Positions 44,780 through 53,854 of a DNA stretch of 64,000 bases are shown here, in pieces. Origin of the DNA: Bacteroidota bacterium. GTDB taxonomy: Bacteria; Bacteroidota; Bacteroidia; Cytophagales; Cyclobacteriaceae. The stretch is taken from NCBI GenBank assembly GCA_018266055.1, contig JAFDYT010000002.1, positions 205,657-269,656 on the forward strand, written 5' to 3'. A model generated the notes under the pieces. That model ran no database searches. It worked only from the letters and a program-made list of their open reading frames with translations, and had not been told where the DNA came from. The number at the start of each line of letters is the position of its first letter. Positions within the stretch are counted from its first letter, which is position 1. The translations under genes were made by a program, and so were the position numbers.

Positions 44780-47176
44780 CTATTTTGTCGATGAATTCCT
44801 TGAGGAGATAATTGTGAATTCTCTGGTAAGGGATTCCCCAACATCGTCCACGATCAGCAAGGTATGCACGCCGTCGTCAAGGCGAATGGGTAGCTTGTGG
44901 GAGCGAGTGGTGGCCGCAAAAAACTGGCCGTCGATATGCCAGAACAATGTCGCCTTTGGGTTTCGATGGGTTGCTTCAAAAAGAGCATTTCCTTTGGTGC
45001 CGTCAAGTTCATAGGGAACAAACACTTTTGCACTAGGCTTTGGATAAATCAAATCCATGGAAACCATAGCACTTGCATTGCTGCAGTCGGAACGCAACGG
45101 AGGCAAAGGTTTGTAACTAATATTTTTCTGTTTGAAATAAAACTCTTGTATCGGCGGCAAAACAAACCAACTTTCTTCGCGCATCCTTGCGATTGCTTCA
45201 CAGCCGGAGTGTACTCTGAATTTTCTATCGGAAGTAAGAAATATTTTCTTATGATACGGACAAGGGGGCGTTACCAAACCCATACGCGGCACTAACACGG
45301 TGTCAGGACTTTCACAGAGTACCGTGGCGCGGTGCCCGCTGTTTTGGCACACGGCGATTTTTTCCATTTCAGATAACGGTAATCCAAACCATGAATTTCC
45401 AGGAAGCAGGGAAAACACGTCGAACAAGATGGGCGCCGCTGCTTCAGTTCCGGTAAGTCCTGGCCGACCTTCGCCATCGGCATTGCCCACCCATACTCCC
45501 ACCGCATAGTCAGGATTTACTCCAACAGCCCAGCCATCTCGGAACCCGAAACTTGTTCCCGTCTTCCAGGCGATTTTTTTTGCACTGCTAAAATATTTCC
45601 AACCACTTCCTTCGCCCGGACGATAAACTTCTTTCAACACATCAAACGTCGTGTAGATGGAAGCTGCCGTCAACCACGAAGATTCTTCTCGCGGCAACTC
45701 TTGTTGTTCAGGATTGATCACATACCTGGCAGCATGAAAATCTTTTTTGGAATAGCGATCTTTTCCGGGTCGCTCAAAATAATTATTTAACGTGCGTGCC
45801 ATCGAAGCAAACGCTCCTGTAATGTCCCAAAGTGAACCTTCGGCGCCACCCAACACCAGTGTCAGGCCATAGTGGTCGGCAGGTTGTGACAGCGTCGTCA
45901 ATCCTACATTTTTTAACAGGTCATAAAATTTCTCATACCGGTAGATCCGTAACTCATGAACGGCCGGCACATTGAGCGACCGTATCAACGCGGCATTCGC
46001 CGGCACTGCGCCTTCAAATTCTTTCGAAAAGTTTTTGGGCGAATAGCCATTAATAAATGTAGGAACATCCTGCCAAAGAGTACCGGGCAACATCTTGCCT
46101 TCGTTGAGCATGGCCGCATAAAGAAACGGTTTCAAAATACTGCCTGTGCTGCGCGGAGCTGACACGACATCAACGTCTTCGTTGTTCTCTTTTCCTGAAG
46201 CTGTATTGCCGACGTATGCCAGTACATTTCCTGTCTTCACTTCAAGGATTATTGCAGCTGCGTTAAAAACCTGATTAGCCTTCAGGCGCTGATGATGTTG
46301 ATTAATGATTTGCGAAACGCGCTGTTGCAAATTGAAGTCAATGGTGGTTCTGATTTTTTGCTGGCTATTTCCTTCCTTAATAACTCTTGCCAGCAGATGA
46401 GGTGCTTCGCGGGGAAGCGCTATTGGCGATTCGGGGATAGGCTCATCTTTGGCAAGTTGCAAGGTAGTTGCATCCATCTTCCCTGCACTTGCCAACTGAT
46501 CCAGCAGCTTATCGCGTTTGAATTTCAGTCGCGCCCGGTTTTTTCCAAGGTGAATGAGTGAAGGGTTGTTGGGAAGCACCGCCAGCAAAGCAGCCTCCGA
46601 CCAGCTTATCTCCGAAGGATTTCTTCCAAAGAAGCGCCAGCATGCGGCCTCAAGCCCGATAACATTTCCTCCAAATGGCGCATGCGTTGCATAAAGCGCA
46701 AGGATTTCATTTTTGGAATACCGAAACTCAAGGCGTGTAGCCAAAATGATTTCAATGATTTTTTGAAAGACAGTTCGCGGCTTATTTTTTCGCGACAAGC
46801 GAATCACCTGCATGGAAAGCGTGCTGCCACCACTAATTACTTTTCCTGCTTTGCTATTTTGCCGCACAGCCCTGGCCAATGCCAACACATCCACACCGAG
46901 ATGCGAATAGAAGCGCTTGTCTTCGGCATGAATCAACGCCTGAGAAAATTTGTCGGGCACCTGATGCACCAAAGGAAACCGCCATTGTCCGTCGGCGGCG
47001 ATTGAGGCACTCAGCAAATTTCCATTTTTATCTTCAAGTACGGTGGAATAAGGATCGTTGAAAATTTTATCCGGTAGCGCAAAGTAAAACGCTATACCCA
47101 ATACAGCGATGATCAAAAGAAACCATCGGTATCGCTTCACGATTTTTCTAATACGAGGAACTAATTCCTTCATCAT
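44780..47176 (-). CDS. pbpC: Penicillin-binding protein 1C
   Basis: From the ATG at 47174-47176 (or the next ATG at 47173) the protein has about 798 residues, the normal PBP1C length. A membrane anchor is at about 15-33. The GT51 glycosyltransferase domain has HAEDKRFYSHLGVDVLALAR and GGSTLSMQVIRLSR. The transpeptidase SxxK is SILK in STGSILKPFLYA, with the KTG motif in AWKTGTSFGFRDGWAVG. A BiPBP-type C-terminal domain (about 690-798) completes it. Its start region overlaps no gene but faces the EamA gene 95 bp away. No alpha-2-macroglobulin partner is adjacent. Confidence 0.95.
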   Translation of the reverse strand: MMKELVPRIRKIVKRYRWFLLIIAVLGIAFYFALPDKIFNDPYSTVLEDKNGNLLSASIAADGQWRFPLVHQVPDKFSQALIHAEDKRFYSHLGVDVLALARAVRQNSKAGKVISGGSTLSMQVIRLSRKNKPRTVFQKIIEIILATRLEFRYSKNEILALYATHAPFGGNVIGLEAACWRFFGRNPSEISWSEAALLAVLPNNPSLIHLGKNRARLKFKRDKLLDQLASAGKMDATTLQLAKDEPIPESPIALPREAPHLLARVIKEGNSQQKIRTTIDFNLQQRVSQIINQHHQRLKANQVFNAAAIILEVKTGNVLAYVGNTASGKENNEDVDVVSAPRSTGSILKPFLYAAMLNEGKMLPGTLWQDVPTFINGYSPKNFSKEFEGAVPANAALIRSLNVPAVHELRIYRYEKFYDLLKNVGLTTLSQPADHYGLTLVLGGAEGSLWDITGAFASMARTLNNYFERPGKDRYSKKDFHAARYVINPEQQELPREESSWLTAASIYTTFDVLKEVYRPGEGSGWKYFSSAKKIAWKTGTSFGFRDGWAVGVNPDYAVGVWVGNADGEGRPGLTGTEAAAPILFDVFSLLPGNSWFGLPLSEMEKIAVCQNSGHRATVLCESPDTVLVPRMGLVTPPCPYHKKIFLTSDRKFRVHSGCEAIARMREESWFVLPPIQEFYFKQKNISYKPLPPLRSDCSNASAMVSMDLIYPKPSAKVFVPYELDGTKGNALFEATHRNPKATLFWHIDGQFFAATTRSHKLPIRLDDGVHTLLIVDDVGESLTREFTIISSRNSSTK

Positions 47177-47223
47177 TCCATTTATGAGCAATACAAATCT
47201 ACAACCACTCCGCAAGAAAACGC

Positions 47224-47254
47224 ATTGCATTGACCGTCCGATTTTCAATCTTTG
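47224..47254 (+). promoter_or_regulatory. Putative promoter of the EamA transporter
   Basis: ATTG (47224-47227), a 19-bp spacer and AATCTTTG (47247-47254; one mismatch to TAnnTTTG) are followed by C, as usual in this phylum. The predicted start site is around 47260, about 10 bases before the ATG at 47271, which favours that start. Confidence 0.45.
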
Positions 47255-47270
47255 CACCTCAATATTCATT

Positions 47271-48155
47271 ATGTCTGACAACAAACGAGTAACTGCTGTC
47301 TTTTTATTGATCACCCTTTCATTGATCTGGGGTACATCGTTCATTCTTATCAAGCAAGGATTAAAAGTATTTTCTGCTGACGAAGTCGGTGCACTACGTG
47401 TAGCCGCCGCGTTTATTTTTTTGGTGCCGGTGGCTGTCATTCATCTCAAAGAACTTCAATCAAGTGATTACTGGAAGCTATTTCTATCCGGGATGCTCGC
47501 TGTGTTCATTCCCGCATTTTTATTCGCGACAGCGCAAACTCATCTCAACAGTTCGCTGGCCGGGATTTTGAACACACTCTCGCCAGTGTGGACGATGATC
47601 ATCGGTGCAGCACTTTTTCATCAGCGCTTTCGCGGATGGGCCGTATTGGGTAGTGCAATTAGTTTTATCGGTTGCATCGTGCTGGCGATGGCGCGGGCGG
47701 AAGGTGGACTCGGTGCATTCAATTCATACGCTTTGCTCATTGTACTTGCCTGCGCATGCTATGGAATGAATCTCAACTTCATCAAATTTAAAATGCCCGG
47801 CATGGCGCCGCTCACCATCATCAGCGTTTCTCTACTGCTCATTGCACCCCTGGCATTTGTCTATCTGTTTGGATTCACCGAGTTCACCAACAAATTGGCC
47901 AACACAGATGGCGCATGGCGGGCGTTAGGATTTATTTCCATTCTGGCACTGATGGGTACAGCTGTCGCTAATTTACTCTTTTACAAACTCGTCAAGATTT
48001 CTTCGCCCCTGTTTGCCAGCTCGGTTACTTACGTAATGCCACTGGTGTCGGTGATGTGGGGGGTGATCGATGGCGAGGTTTTGCTGATTGGTCACTTTGC
48101 AGGGATGGCACTCATTCTGGGTGGCGTGTACCTGGCCAACAGGAAGAAAGCCTAA
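47271..48155 (+). CDS. EamA/DMT-superfamily transporter
   Basis: The 294-residue protein from the ATG at 47271 has ten predicted membrane helices in two EamA repeats (about 10-140 and 155-290). LSLIWGTSFILIKQGLK near the start and GTAVANLLFYKLVKISSPLFAS in the second half are typical DMT features. The substrate is unknown; homologues export amino acids or metabolites. The frame extends back to 47109 but overlaps PBP1C codons, so the internal ATG is preferred. Confidence 0.85.
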   Translation: MSDNKRVTAVFLLITLSLIWGTSFILIKQGLKVFSADEVGALRVAAAFIFLVPVAVIHLKELQSSDYWKLFLSGMLAVFIPAFLFATAQTHLNSSLAGILNTLSPVWTMIIGAALFHQRFRGWAVLGSAISFIGCIVLAMARAEGGLGAFNSYALLIVLACACYGMNLNFIKFKMPGMAPLTIISVSLLLIAPLAFVYLFGFTEFTNKLANTDGAWRALGFISILALMGTAVANLLFYKLVKISSPLFASSVTYVMPLVSVMWGVIDGEVLLIGHFAGMALILGGVYLANRKKA

Positions 48156-48260
48156 TGCTCGCATTATTTTTTTGACCTGACAAAGAGATAACCTGTCGCG
48201 GCGATGATGGCCAAGGATCCAGTAAGGTCACTCGGTTTAGAAAAAATTTAACAGCTGACT

Positions 48261-51200
48261 TTATTTAATTACTTCCACCCAGCCTTTGCAGGTATTCTCA
48301 CCATTGAGAGACACTTCGAAAAAGTAGGTACCACCATCGACATTCTCGGCTGCCCAGTCGTTTTTGTAGTTGTTGTTTTGGTACACGAGCTTACCCCAGC
48401 GGTTGTAAATTTTAATGACGATTTGAATTAACGGATCAGCGCCAGGCACAATTTTCTGCAAGCCATATTGCACCATAAACGTGTCGTTTAGCCCAGGCGA
48501 ATCATTGGGTGTAAATACGTTTGGCACCTTTCGGTAGTAAAATGAAAGAGGCACTGATTTCTGATACACACAAAAATCCTTCTTGCCCACGAGTGTCACA
48601 TTGTATTTTCCATCGTTCGCATACGCGTGAATGGCTTGCGACTGATCGGACGTAGAGCCGTCATCAAAATCAAAATAAACTTCTTCCATCGGATCCGTCA
48701 GGTTAACTACTTTAAGCGTCGGTCTTCCTTCGCACACAAAAATCTGTTCGGGTTTAAACTTCAAGTCGATGCCCGGAACCACTTTTACATTTACAGTATC
48801 GCTTTTTACGCAGGCATTTATATCGGTGATTGAAATATAATAACTCGTGTTCGATTTGGGGCTTATCTGTGGCGAAGCTACTGTTGAAGTAAATGAATTG
48901 TCAGCGGTTGTCCACAGATAGGATACTCCGCCAGAAGCCGACAAGGAAGTACTTGTATCAAAACAAATTGTTTGGTCAGGGCCAGCAACTCCCTGCTGAA
49001 GATTCACAATTACTTTTGTGTTGGTCGAGTCCTTGCCAGTACATGTTCCCAGGTCCGTGGCCTTCAGGCTCACTGTGTAAGTGCCGGGTTTCTTGTATTG
49101 ATAAAGGATGAACGAAGTATCTGTTTTTGTCAACTTAGTTCCATCTCCAAAATTCCAATCGTACTTTTGGCCTCCTGTGCTTTCGTTTTGAAAAACAATT
49201 TTGTCATTAAAACAAATACTGGTGAGCCCCGGATGATTTAGTTTGGGAGAATTAGTTTGAATTCTTGCTTTGAGCGAAGCAAGGTCAAATTTGAACGCAG
49301 CATTGTTACAGTTTTGGCTACCGTTGAGCCGGCTCCACGCATTAATGGTAGTTGGAAAATCGGAGGTAGCACGACCGGTAGCATTGTATGCCTGACAACC
49401 CGAGCACACCGCATGATAAACTACACCGCTTTTATCAAAACGACACGTGCCGCCATCAAGATGAGTGCGCGACGATCCTCCACCTAAAAATGTCGCATAT
49501 AGCAACTGCGAAGCATCAGCGGAAAGAACCATGAAATAAAAATCCGAGCCACTGGTTGTCTTTTGCATCGCATCGGAAGTTACCGGCATCTGATCCGTCG
49601 AACTGCTCCAATAGCCGAGGCGACTGTTGATCTGACCGCCCCAGCCGGAGATAAAAATATTGGTGCAATCATTGACCAAAAAAGCGGTCGGCGAAATATT
49701 GGGTATGCCGATGCCGGAACCAAAGACGGTCGAAAAAAGTAACGTAGAAAGTGAGTTATTAAATTTTTGAATGAACTGACCGCTGTTGTCATTGTGGTAG
49801 GCGCCGGCTGTAATCGGAAAGGTGCCTACAGTTTGACCGTACACAAACACATCTTCATTTTTATCGAGATCCAGAAAATAAACCTGATTGAATGTGGGCG
49901 TTCCGGTGAACGTAGAATAGATGATCGCACTTCCATCGCCTTTTAGTTTTGCAATCCATCCGTCCACTTCGCCACCAAAAACAGTTTGGTAGGAACCGGA
50001 TGTTATCGGGAAAGCCGGACTGGCCGTACCACCACCAACAAATAAATTTCCAGTGGCATCAATCTGAATAGTGTGCGAGGCATCGGCGGCATTTCCCCCC
50101 ATCAGGTTTCCCCATACTTGCTGCGTGAGATCACCTGTCAATTTCACTATCAATGCATCGGTATCACCACCATTGTAGGTTGTATTAAATCCGTTAACCA
50201 GAGGAATATCTGTGGACGACGTCACAGTAGTTATGATTACGTTTCCTTGCAGATCGCTGATGATGTCGCCGCGCATCTGATCGCCATAGTTGCGCACCAG
50301 AAGTCCTTCGGAAGGATTGAGTCCATCGTTGTTGCTGCCGCCGAAATAAGTCGAGGCTAGTAATTTGCTGCCGTCTTTCGAAATTTTTGTTATAAAAATA
50401 TCCGAGCCGTTTTCATACGGAATTGGAATCTCCTTAAAACTGGATGGAATAATTTGAGTGCCTCCGTGAAAGGTATTTTGAAAAGCGCCAGCCGTAGTGG
50501 GGAAATCGTACGAGCTGGTAGTTCCCAACACCAACAGGTTTTCATCTTTATCGACTACCAGACTATGCGGCGACTCGGAATACGCGCCACCTAAATAAGA
50601 GGCAAACAAAAGATGTTGACCCGCAGAGTCGTATTTCAGAATTGCCAGATCAAAAATTCCGCCGTACTTGGTTTGAAAAGCGCCAGCCGTTACGGGTAAG
50701 GAACCGCCAAGATAGAGATTGACAATTCCTGAAGAGTACAACATGCCATGCTCGCCTGGTGTGGCCGTGCTTCCCCAATTGTCGGCGGTGGAACCAGAAT
50801 AAGTTGAGAAAATTAATAGCGGATCAATTACCAGCGGATAACATCCATCGTAAGCGTCTTTGACTTGAAATGAAATTCGGTCACCCTCGATTTTATATTC
50901 TACACGAACAAAGATTTTTTTGTCGCTAATCACCTGATACGCGATTGGTTTTTTCTCGATGATGTCGCCCAAAGAAGTTTTAACTACGAGATCACCGTCA
51001 ACGAGAGTTAGAAGTTCAGCGCCATCGTATTTCCATTGTATTTGCGAAGGGTCGCCGCCGGCAGCAACAATGAAGTCGTATTTCACATTTGTTCCTTCAG
51101 AATAGACTTTCAAATCAATGTCTTTGTAAAAGGAAGAATATAGCGCACCCTCGTACGCATGCACGAGTGATTGCCACCGGGCTTGGTCTTTGCCGATAAA

Positions 51201-51566
51201 ATAATTGTAGTACTCGGGCTTTTCGCCAAACGCCAATGCATGGGTGAAAGTATTATAATTTAGAAAGGAAGTAATCAACACATGCCCACGCAGCATGGAT
51301 GGCCCGATATCAGATGTGGTGGTTTCCTGATAATTGGATCTTTCGTGGTGGTGGAGATCGTCAATTTTTCTCTGGTCAAATAAAGTGAACACAAACCGGC
51401 CCGGCTGAAGGTCAAACTTCCCGCCAGGGACTTTCACAGAAAAATCGGTAGAACTCAACCACTGACCTTTGTTTTCGATAAACGACAGGCCCGGCCCAGC
51501 CATTATCTTTCCCGCTATCAAGACTAGCGCAAAAATCAACCCACCCGCACGATTCCATAAATTCAT
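48261..51566 (-). CDS. Giant secreted protein with SBBP repeats, PKD domain and type B T9SS domain
   Basis: Translation from the ATG at 51564-51566 gives 1101 residues with a signal peptide (about 5-23); a GTG five codons upstream is possible. The mature N-terminus starts LSFIENKGQW, the DUF7948-type opening. Beta-propeller-like SBBP repeats cover about 255-760, each with GAFQT(K/N) or TTAGAFQN-type motifs. A PKD domain (YDWNFGDGTKLTKTDTSF, about 805) and a second PKD-like segment (YFDFDDGSTSDQS) follow. The last 80 residues (NVFTPNDSPGLNDTF ... IYNRWGKLVYQ ... GGTYFFEVSL) are a gliding-motility-associated type B sorting domain. Surface adhesin role inferred. Confidence 0.9.
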   Translation of the reverse strand: MNLWNRAGGLIFALVLIAGKIMAGPGLSFIENKGQWLSSTDFSVKVPGGKFDLQPGRFVFTLFDQRKIDDLHHHERSNYQETTTSDIGPSMLRGHVLITSFLNYNTFTHALAFGEKPEYYNYFIGKDQARWQSLVHAYEGALYSSFYKDIDLKVYSEGTNVKYDFIVAAGGDPSQIQWKYDGAELLTLVDGDLVVKTSLGDIIEKKPIAYQVISDKKIFVRVEYKIEGDRISFQVKDAYDGCYPLVIDPLLIFSTYSGSTADNWGSTATPGEHGMLYSSGIVNLYLGGSLPVTAGAFQTKYGGIFDLAILKYDSAGQHLLFASYLGGAYSESPHSLVVDKDENLLVLGTTSSYDFPTTAGAFQNTFHGGTQIIPSSFKEIPIPYENGSDIFITKISKDGSKLLASTYFGGSNNDGLNPSEGLLVRNYGDQMRGDIISDLQGNVIITTVTSSTDIPLVNGFNTTYNGGDTDALIVKLTGDLTQQVWGNLMGGNAADASHTIQIDATGNLFVGGGTASPAFPITSGSYQTVFGGEVDGWIAKLKGDGSAIIYSTFTGTPTFNQVYFLDLDKNEDVFVYGQTVGTFPITAGAYHNDNSGQFIQKFNNSLSTLLFSTVFGSGIGIPNISPTAFLVNDCTNIFISGWGGQINSRLGYWSSSTDQMPVTSDAMQKTTSGSDFYFMVLSADASQLLYATFLGGGSSRTHLDGGTCRFDKSGVVYHAVCSGCQAYNATGRATSDFPTTINAWSRLNGSQNCNNAAFKFDLASLKARIQTNSPKLNHPGLTSICFNDKIVFQNESTGGQKYDWNFGDGTKLTKTDTSFILYQYKKPGTYTVSLKATDLGTCTGKDSTNTKVIVNLQQGVAGPDQTICFDTSTSLSASGGVSYLWTTADNSFTSTVASPQISPKSNTSYYISITDINACVKSDTVNVKVVPGIDLKFKPEQIFVCEGRPTLKVVNLTDPMEEVYFDFDDGSTSDQSQAIHAYANDGKYNVTLVGKKDFCVYQKSVPLSFYYRKVPNVFTPNDSPGLNDTFMVQYGLQKIVPGADPLIQIVIKIYNRWGKLVYQNNNYKNDWAAENVDGGTYFFEVSLNGENTCKGWVEVIK

Positions 51567-51693
51567 GCACCAATTTAACACTTCTATTTATTCAGATGGA
51601 AATTGAGAACTATCAATGAATTAGAATCTTCTTTCCGTGTTTAATGTATTTAAATTTTACCATTTTTGATCGACAAGAAATCGACACAATCCA

Positions 51694-52806
51694 ATGCTCT
51701 ATCTACGCATGCCCATCGAAAAGGAGTCGCCCGAAGAAGTCGGGTACGATTCGATCCGTTATAACCTAGCCGAGAGTTCGGTTACGGACCTGAAATTCGA
51801 AGAGCTCAACCTTGACCTTAACTCACTCAAACTGGAGTATATCGCTCATCGGGGAAATCCTTTGCTGCGAAAAGAAATCGTAGCGGGCCACGGCACGCTC
51901 AATGAAAACAGTGTACTGGTTACGAACGGCGCCGCTGGGGCACTATTCATTATCAACACGGCATTGTTGAATAAAGAGGATCACCTGATTGTGCTGCGGC
52001 CAAATTATTCGACTAACATCGAAGTACCCAAGGCTATCGGCTGCTCCATTACTTACATTGATCTTAAATTTGAAGAAGACTGGCGCGTGCGCGTTCATGA
52101 AATTGCCAATGCCGTCAGAACCAACACCAGGCTCATAAGCATCACTACACCACACAACCCCACCGGAATGTTGATGACTGGGGAGGAGCGGAAATTGTTG
52201 ATTGCTTTAGCGGAGCAAAAAAATATTTTCCTACTTGTCGATGAAACATACCGGGATACTTGCTTCAAAACTTCTTATCCTTATGTGGCTGCCGAAAGCA
52301 AAAAAGTGATCAGCGTCGCTTCGCTGTCAAAAGCCTACGGATTACCCGGCCTTCGCATCGGCTGGCTAATCTGTCAGGACGACCTGATCATGGAGCGGTT
52401 TCTGGCTGCCAAAGAAATGATTTACATAAGCAACTCGGCTCTCGATGAAGAAGTTTCTTATCAATTCTTAAAACAAAAAGATAGTTTCTTAAAAAATATT
52501 ACCTCTCGATGCCAACAAAATTTTACAGCATTACAAAAATGGCTTCACAAAGAAAACTCGCTAGAGTGCGTACTACCAGAAGGTGGCGTCGTTTGTTTCC
52601 CACGATTCCGGAATCCTGAAAAGATAGACACTGAAAAATTTTATCAGGAGCTGGTTCAAAACTACAAGACCATGGTTGGTCCTGGCCATTGGTTTGCTAT
52701 GCCCGACTATTACTTTCGGCTAGGGTTTGGCTGGGTAGATTACGGCACCTTTACGCAAGGGTTGGAGAATATCAGCGAGGCGATTCGTAAAAGCGAAAAA
52801 GTTTAA
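51694..52806 (+). CDS. PLP-dependent class I/II aminotransferase
   Basis: The 370-residue fold-type I enzyme has TNGAAGALFIINTALL (PLP-phosphate loop, about 78-93), TTPHNPTGM (about 148), LLVDETYRD (about 180) and SLSKAYGLPGLRIGW (about 210), whose Lys is the Schiff-base residue. Arg in YFRLGFGW near the C-terminus would hold the substrate carboxylate. The product is not clear; the form resembles enzymes acting on amino acids with a capreomycidine-synthase-like or aspartate-aminotransferase-like size. It converges on a small STAS-like gene with 6 bp between stops. Confidence 0.85.
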   Translation: MLYLRMPIEKESPEEVGYDSIRYNLAESSVTDLKFEELNLDLNSLKLEYIAHRGNPLLRKEIVAGHGTLNENSVLVTNGAAGALFIINTALLNKEDHLIVLRPNYSTNIEVPKAIGCSITYIDLKFEEDWRVRVHEIANAVRTNTRLISITTPHNPTGMLMTGEERKLLIALAEQKNIFLLVDETYRDTCFKTSYPYVAAESKKVISVASLSKAYGLPGLRIGWLICQDDLIMERFLAAKEMIYISNSALDEEVSYQFLKQKDSFLKNITSRCQQNFTALQKWLHKENSLECVLPEGGVVCFPRFRNPEKIDTEKFYQELVQNYKTMVGPGHWFAMPDYYFRLGFGWVDYGTFTQGLENISEAIRKSEKV

Positions 52807-52812
52807 AATAAA

Positions 52813-53232
52813 TCAGCGAGTTCGAATCCAGTCGTACGCATCGGCTTCATCGGAGAAGACCTCAAGTTGAACACCCAAGAGATTGAATTTCTTCTGCGCA
52901 TCCATTTTGAATTTCTCCATCGGGTATTCTTCAAAAAGATCTTCACCCAAAATAACCGCATGAATTTTTACGTTCGCCTGATTAAAAAGGAGATCATCCC
53001 ATACTTCACTAAACCATTGTTCGATCTCTTCATCCACCTCACCAAGCAACTGCGTATCGGCAAGCCAGGCCAGGTTTGGGTATTTACCTGCGAGAGCTAC
53101 ATATCGTTGCTGCACCTGAATGAGGTTTTCACGAAAAATATTTCCGGGTGGCGCTTTCTTCCACTGGTGCTTCAACACCGGAATAGATTCGTCGAGTGAA
53201 CAAATCAGATATTCATTTTCAAACAGTATCAT
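52813..53232 (-). CDS. STAS/SpoIIAA-like small protein
   Basis: The 139-residue protein from the ATG at 53230-53232 opens with FENEYLICSLDESIPVLKHQW, followed by the alternating strand-helix pattern (WLADTQLLGEVDEEIEQWF) of Bacteroidota SpoIIAA-like STAS-fold proteins. A C-terminal VQLEVFSDEADAYDWIR completes the fold. No catalytic site is seen; such proteins are often regulatory partners. The frame is open back to 53286, but that stretch runs against the start of the divergent lipoprotein gene. Confidence 0.6.
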   Translation of the reverse strand: MILFENEYLICSLDESIPVLKHQWKKAPPGNIFRENLIQVQQRYVALAGKYPNLAWLADTQLLGEVDEEIEQWFSEVWDDLLFNQANVKIHAVILGEDLFEEYPMEKFKMDAQKKFNLLGVQLEVFSDEADAYDWIRTR

Positions 53233-53362
53233 CGGATGAGGTAAGACGACGAATAATGAATTTAATAAAATTATTTTGATGGTCAAAGTCGCAACAGTTT
53301 TAGACTGTACCTTTAGTGTATCAAAACTTTTTTATTTGCGTATGAATGCTTTGACATCAACT

Positions 53363-53785
53363 ATGAACCAGCTACTTGTACTCAGCTTCGCCTTTCTGCT
53401 AAGTTTTTCTTCATGCACCACAAATGACAATCAGTCTAAAAAAGAGATTCTTCAGACTGAAAAAGATTTTGCAGCCATGGCCAAAGAGAAAGGTATTGAA
53501 AATGCTTTTCATTCTTTCGCCGATACAAATGCGGTGATCAAGAGAGGAAATCAATTGGTTCGAGGAAAAGAATCGATCAAAGATTATTATCATAGACAAG
53601 TGCAACCAGGCGAACTTCAATGGGAGCCAACTTTCGTAGATGCTTCCGGCGAATTGGGATATACCTACGGGCCATTTACTTACATCGAAAAAGATTCTTC
53701 CGGAAGGTTATCCGAAACCAAAGGATACTTCCACACCGTGTGGAAGAGACAGAAGGACGGCAAATGGAAATTCGTGTGGGATTGA
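53363..53785 (+). CDS. SnoaL/DUF4440-like lipoprotein
   Basis: From the ATG at 53363 the protein has 140 residues; ATG 53342 would add seven. The lipoprotein signal MNQLLVLSFAFLLSFSSC puts a cysteine at residue 18. The mature part follows the NTF2-like DUF4440 pattern: LQTEKDFAAMAKEKGIENAF, FADTNAVIKRGNQLVRGKES and a C-terminal GYFHTVWKRQKDGKWKFVWD. This fold binds small molecules; no reaction is assigned. It is followed 69 bp later by the MG2/TonB-plug gene. Confidence 0.75.
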   Translation: MNQLLVLSFAFLLSFSSCTTNDNQSKKEILQTEKDFAAMAKEKGIENAFHSFADTNAVIKRGNQLVRGKESIKDYYHRQVQPGELQWEPTFVDASGELGYTYGPFTYIEKDSSGRLSETKGYFHTVWKRQKDGKWKFVWD

Positions 53786-53854
53786 CTAAAACTTCAGCTT
53801 GTGAATTTCTCCACGCCCTTTATCTTGCTATTACTAAATCAATAACTCTTACTC

